A stretch of 64,000 nucleotides of DNA from Lewinellaceae bacterium. Lineage in GTDB: Bacteria > Bacteroidota > Bacteroidia > Chitinophagales > Saprospiraceae. The notes under the pieces were generated by a model. It searched no databases. It was not told the origin of the DNA and saw nothing but the letters and a program-made list of their open reading frames with translations. Position 1 is the first letter of the stretch. Every line of letters begins with the position of its first letter. Where the stretch lies: NCBI GenBank assembly GCA_020636375.1, contig JACJXZ010000010.1:310001-374000 (forward strand), given 5' to 3'. Positions 60,793 to 64,000 of the stretch are shown one piece after another. The translations under genes and the position numbers were made by a program.

Positions 60793-61197
60793 TTCTATTC
60801 ACTCCCCGTTTTCACTACGCTCTTCCGGGTAAAAGCCATACGGGAGGAATTGCGTATTCCTGATACCTACCAGGGAAAAGGCTACCGGATAGAACCTAAC
60901 AAGGCCTTGGACAAAAGTGTATTTTCACCGAAAGAGGTCGCCATTATTCAGGAGGTGATCAGCCATTATGGAGATAAATCTACGAATGAGATAGTCGAGC
61001 TATTGCACTCAGAGCATTCCCTGTGGGACCGGGTGTATCAGGAAAAAAAACTGGAAGAACATTTCAAATACGCTGAATACAATACGAGCCCTTTTGAGAT
61101 CGATCTCACGGAACTAATCAAGGGAAACGAGGAAAAACTATCGCGCTACTATGCCATGGAGGAGTTTATTGCTTTTACCGAGACGTTCTCTGAATAA
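60793..61197 (+). pseudogene. C-terminal fragment of a Panacea (DUF4065/SocA-like) domain protein
   Basis: An open frame from 60793 (just after an in-frame TGA) has no ATG before the conserved part. It includes FSPKEVAIIQEVISHYG and NEIVELLHSEHSLWDRVY, which resemble the end of Panacea domains, found in antitoxins of toxin-antitoxin systems. The N-terminal two thirds are missing, so the fragment is probably non-functional, and no toxin partner is next to it. It is convergent with the SNF2 helicase gene. Confidence 0.55.
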
Positions 61198-61204
61198 CTT
61201 GCGC

Positions 61205-64000
61205 TCATCTCCCCCCATCCCGCAACAACTCCATCAACTCCTGCGCCGACAACCTGGCGCTCACGTCAGCCCCGGCCAGCAGCGAGTCCGCCAGGTCCCG
61301 TTTTTGGGCGTGCAGCTGCAGGATTTTTTCCTCGATGGTCTGCTCTGCCACCAGGCGGTAGGCCGTCACCGGGCGTTCCTGGCCGATGCGGTGGGCCCGG
61401 TCGGTGGCCTGGTCTTCCACGGCGGGGTTCCACCAGGGGTCGGTGTGGATGACGTAGTCGGCGGCGGTGAGGTTGAGGCCGGTGCCGCCCGCTTTCAGGC
61501 TGATGAGAAAGATGTCGCCCTCGCCGGACTGGAAAGCGTCGATCGCCGCCTGCCGCTTTTTGCCGGGCGTGCTGCCGTCGAGATACTGGTAGCTGATCTT
61601 TCTCGACCTGAGGTGTTTTTCCAGGATTTTCAGGTGGTCGACAAACTGGCTGAAGACGAGGGCTTTGTGGCCGTTTTCCAGCAGCTCGTCGACGATCTCG
61701 GAGAAGAGTTCCAGCTTGGCGCTGCGGGTGAAGCCGGCGCCGCCGTCGGCCAGGGAGGGGTGGCAGGCGGCGCGCCGCAGGCGCATGATCTCGGCCAGGA
61801 TGCGGAGGTGCTGCTGCCCCGCCTGTTCCTCGCCGGCGGTGGCAGCCAGTTTTTCGATAGCGTTGCGGCGCAGGGCTTCGTAGAAGGCCCGTTCTTCCGG
61901 CGGCAGTTCGACGGTGAGGGTGATCTCCGTCTTTTCCGGAAGGTCTTTGAGCACCTCACTCTTGCGTCGGCGGAGGATGAAGGGGTGGACCAGGCGGCGC
62001 AGCTGTTCGCGGCGGTTCTCGTCCCGGTATTTTTCGATGGGCAGGGCGAAGCGCTCGGTGAACTGGCCGATGCTGCCCAGCAGGCCGGGGTTGAGGAACT
62101 GGAAGAGGTTCCAAAGCTCGCCGAGGTGGTTCTCGAGCGGCGTGCCCGTCATCGCTATTTTAAAATCGCCGCGCAGGGCCATTGCCGTTTCCGAGCGTTT
62201 GGTCGCCCGGTTTTTGATCGCCTGGGCTTCGTCGAGGATGAGGGTGGCCCATTCTTTTTGCGTGAACAGTTTTTCCTCGCGGGCCATCAGGTCGTAAGTC
62301 ACGATGATGAGGTGGCCTGGTTTGGCCTTTCTGATCGTGGTTTCCCGATCGCTTTCGCTGAAGAGGATGGGCGTCAGCGCCGGCGCAAAGCGGGTGGTTT
62401 CAGCCACCCAGTTGCGGCAAACGCTGGCGGGCGCCACGACGAGGGCGGGGCCCAGTTTGGCACGGGTGGTGAGCAGGGCGAGCGCCTGCACCGTCTTGCC
62501 CAGGCCCATGTCGTCGGCCAGGCAGGCGCCGACGCCCCATTCGGCGCAACGCCGCAGCCATTTATAGCCTTCCAGTTGGTAGGGGCGCAGGGTGGCGTCG
62601 AAGTTTTTCGGCAGGCGGTAGCTTTTGGCGAAAGCCTGCTCCAGCCTTTCCCTGCTTTCCCTGAACTTCTGGCTGGCTTCCAGGTGCTCGACGGCGCTGG
62701 TAAAAGGCTCGATGGCCGGGGCGGCCAGCGGGTGGAGCTGCAGTTTGCCGCCCTTTTTTGCTGTGCTTACCAGGCCGTTGATGCCTTTCAGCCGCTGGCG
62801 GAACTCGGCAGTCAGGGCCAGGAACTTGCCGGGGCTGACCTCTACAAACTGGCTTTGGCCCTCGCTAAGCGACAGCAATTCCTGAAGGGTGAGCACCGTT
62901 TCTTCGTCGACCCTCAGCTCGCCGTCCAGTTCGAACCATTGTTTTCCATCCCGGACCGACAGTCGGAACTGGTCGAAGCCGGCTACGGAGTCGACGCGCA
63001 GTTTTTCGCCTTTGGGCCATTCCAGGATGATCTCCTCCGCCTCCAGCAGGGGCCGCAGTTCCAGCAGCAGCTGCAGGCAGGTCTCGGCGTCTTCCAGTTG
63101 CCAGGTGCCGCTGTGCGGGCGGTTATTTTTCAAAACCGGCACTTTTTCCCGCAGGGCGTTCCGGTTCTTTTTCTCTGCTTCGAGGTTCCGGTTGGCGGCG
63201 GTCCGCTTGCCGTCCACCAGAGCGACGAGGAAGGATTCGCCCTCGCCCGGTTTTACATAAGGAGGTATTTCCCGGAAGGGCTTCACATACAGCTCCACGT
63301 GGAAGCCGTCGCCGACGGGCAGCAGGTGGACGCAGATGCGGCTGTCGGCCTCTACGGCCGGCAGGTTTTCATCCTCGAAAGCCGACTGCAGGGGCACGAG
63401 CCGGGCCAGGCCGTTCAGGGCTTCCCGCAGTTGGGCTTCCGCCCGTTGCGGCACGGTGAGGGTTTTGCCGTTGAAGGCGCGGGCAATGCGGGCCATCTGT
63501 TCGGTAACTTCGATGAACAGGTAGCGGGTGGGGGACTCCTTTTCCACTTTTGCGCCCGGCTCGTGGACATTGTGGGTGAAGTGCATTTGATAGCCCTTCT
63601 GCGTGCGTTTGGCGATGAGGGTGGGCCTGGCCTCCACCAGCTGCACGGCAGTGGCGGGAGATTTGCGGAGAAAAAGCAGGGGGTGGCCGACGAGCTGCTT
63701 CCAGCATTTCTCCTTCCCGCTGAGGTTGAACTCGCTGCCCCAGGCGTACCCGACGGCCCTGATGAAGGACTCATCCTGGGGTGCCAATCCCTCCACCTCG
63801 CCGTTTATGAGGCGGTCGAAAGCTACTACCCGCCCCTTTGTCCAACTGCCGCTCTTGCCAATCGTCTGATGGCGGGCCTGGGCCCAGCCCCTTTCGAAAT
63901 CGACCTGCCAGGCGATGCGGTTTTCCGATTCGGTGATGGCCGGCGCCTTGCCGCCTAGTTCCAGCAGCACTTTCATCGCATTTTCCCACTCCTCGATCCG
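61205..64000 (-). CDS. SNF2/Rad54-family helicase (5' end outside window)
   Basis: The frame runs to the right edge without a stop or required start (RIEEWENAMKVLLELG continues beyond the first internal Met at 63976), so the N-terminus is missing. The visible 931 residues contain motif I DDMGLGKT, motif II DEAQ (LILDEAQAIKN), GTPLENHLGELW, and the C-terminal helicase motifs KALVFSQFVDHLKIL and AGGTGLNLTAADYVI with HRIGQ. It is a bacterial SNF2 translocase; many carry an N-terminal SWIM zinc finger, which could lie outside the window. A role in remodelling protein-DNA complexes or DNA repair is likely; substrate unknown. Confidence 0.93.
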   Translation of the reverse strand, partial: RIEEWENAMKVLLELGGKAPAITESENRIAWQVDFERGWAQARHQTIGKSGSWTKGRVVAFDRLINGEVEGLAPQDESFIRAVGYAWGSEFNLSGKEKCWKQLVGHPLLFLRKSPATAVQLVEARPTLIAKRTQKGYQMHFTHNVHEPGAKVEKESPTRYLFIEVTEQMARIARAFNGKTLTVPQRAEAQLREALNGLARLVPLQSAFEDENLPAVEADSRICVHLLPVGDGFHVELYVKPFREIPPYVKPGEGESFLVALVDGKRTAANRNLEAEKKNRNALREKVPVLKNNRPHSGTWQLEDAETCLQLLLELRPLLEAEEIILEWPKGEKLRVDSVAGFDQFRLSVRDGKQWFELDGELRVDEETVLTLQELLSLSEGQSQFVEVSPGKFLALTAEFRQRLKGINGLVSTAKKGGKLQLHPLAAPAIEPFTSAVEHLEASQKFRESRERLEQAFAKSYRLPKNFDATLRPYQLEGYKWLRRCAEWGVGACLADDMGLGKTVQALALLTTRAKLGPALVVAPASVCRNWVAETTRFAPALTPILFSESDRETTIRKAKPGHLIIVTYDLMAREEKLFTQKEWATLILDEAQAIKNRATKRSETAMALRGDFKIAMTGTPLENHLGELWNLFQFLNPGLLGSIGQFTERFALPIEKYRDENRREQLRRLVHPFILRRRKSEVLKDLPEKTEITLTVELPPEERAFYEALRRNAIEKLAATAGEEQAGQQHLRILAEIMRLRRAACHPSLADGGAGFTRSAKLELFSEIVDELLENGHKALVFSQFVDHLKILEKHLRSRKISYQYLDGSTPGKKRQAAIDAFQSGEGDIFLISLKAGGTGLNLTAADYVIHTDPWWNPAVEDQATDRAHRIGQERPVTAYRLVAEQTIEEKILQLHAQKRDLADSLLAGADVSARLSAQELMELLRDGGR

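Noticed and set aside
61151..63958. 935-codon open frame opposite the SNF2 gene
   Set aside because: Low-complexity Gly/Val/Phe/Gln translation with no domain; shadow of the helicase.

Overview
The window looks like a chromosomal segment of a Bacteroidota member, most plausibly from the Saprospiria (Lewinella/Phaeodactylibacter-like). The evidence is a carboxy-terminal type IX secretion sorting domain, SusC/TonB-style receptors, DUF4271 next to hemD, DUF4286, an Rrf2-controlled clade II nosZ cluster, several TAnnTTTG (-7) promoter boxes of the Bacteroidota type, and weak or absent Shine-Dalgarno sites. Coding DNA is GC-rich, so many long antisense open frames are only shadows. I saw no rRNA, tRNA or CRISPR array. 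Species assignment is an inference.

Layout. 1-5316: start of mreB, an SDR oxidoreductase, a TPR lipoprotein and two tandem thioredoxin-fold paralogues. 5317-6386: repeat-rich intergenic DNA with a collapsed formylglycine-generating-enzyme-like gene. 6387-19970: a nitrous-oxide respiration island. On the minus strand it holds nosZ, a membrane protein, nosL, a fasciclin remnant, nosD, nosF, nosY, a ric/dnrN-type repair protein, a small Cys-rich protein and an OprC/NosA-type copper TonB receptor. Divergently it holds an Rrf2 [Fe-S] regulator, a cytochrome c lipoprotein and a heme-copper-oxidase-like membrane protein. Copper uptake, NosZ maturation, electron delivery and NO sensing are therefore clustered. 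20138-25359: acyl-CoA dehydrogenase, a degenerate-HD/PycTM membrane protein, a polyprenyl synthase and a metallophosphoesterase. 25744-32301: glyA, an AIM24-family protein, an ECF sigma factor with its anti-sigma protein and outer-membrane proteins. 32315-44560: a two-component pair, DUF4271-hemD, a Nudix hydrolase, uvrA, a class III cyclase-TPR protein, tryptophanase and DUF4286.

44620-64000 is more accessory: a patatin, an AAA/DUF4143 ATPase behind a duplicated palindromic operator, a DUF1800-DUF1501 pair, a decayed MntA-HepT module, icmF, an AT-rich AAA ATPase plus DUF4435/TOPRIM pair resembling PARIS anti-phage systems, a frameshifted purine nucleoside phosphorylase, a putative GIY-YIG-like toxin with an adjacent immunity candidate, a Panacea-domain fragment, and a SNF2 helicase that runs off the right edge.

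A second theme is the non-coding DNA. Most larger gaps hold nested palindromic elements, and two families recur within the window. A 23-nt hairpin appears to have inserted into one member of each of these two unrelated palindrome families. Eight-base-period microsatellites follow several stop codons.
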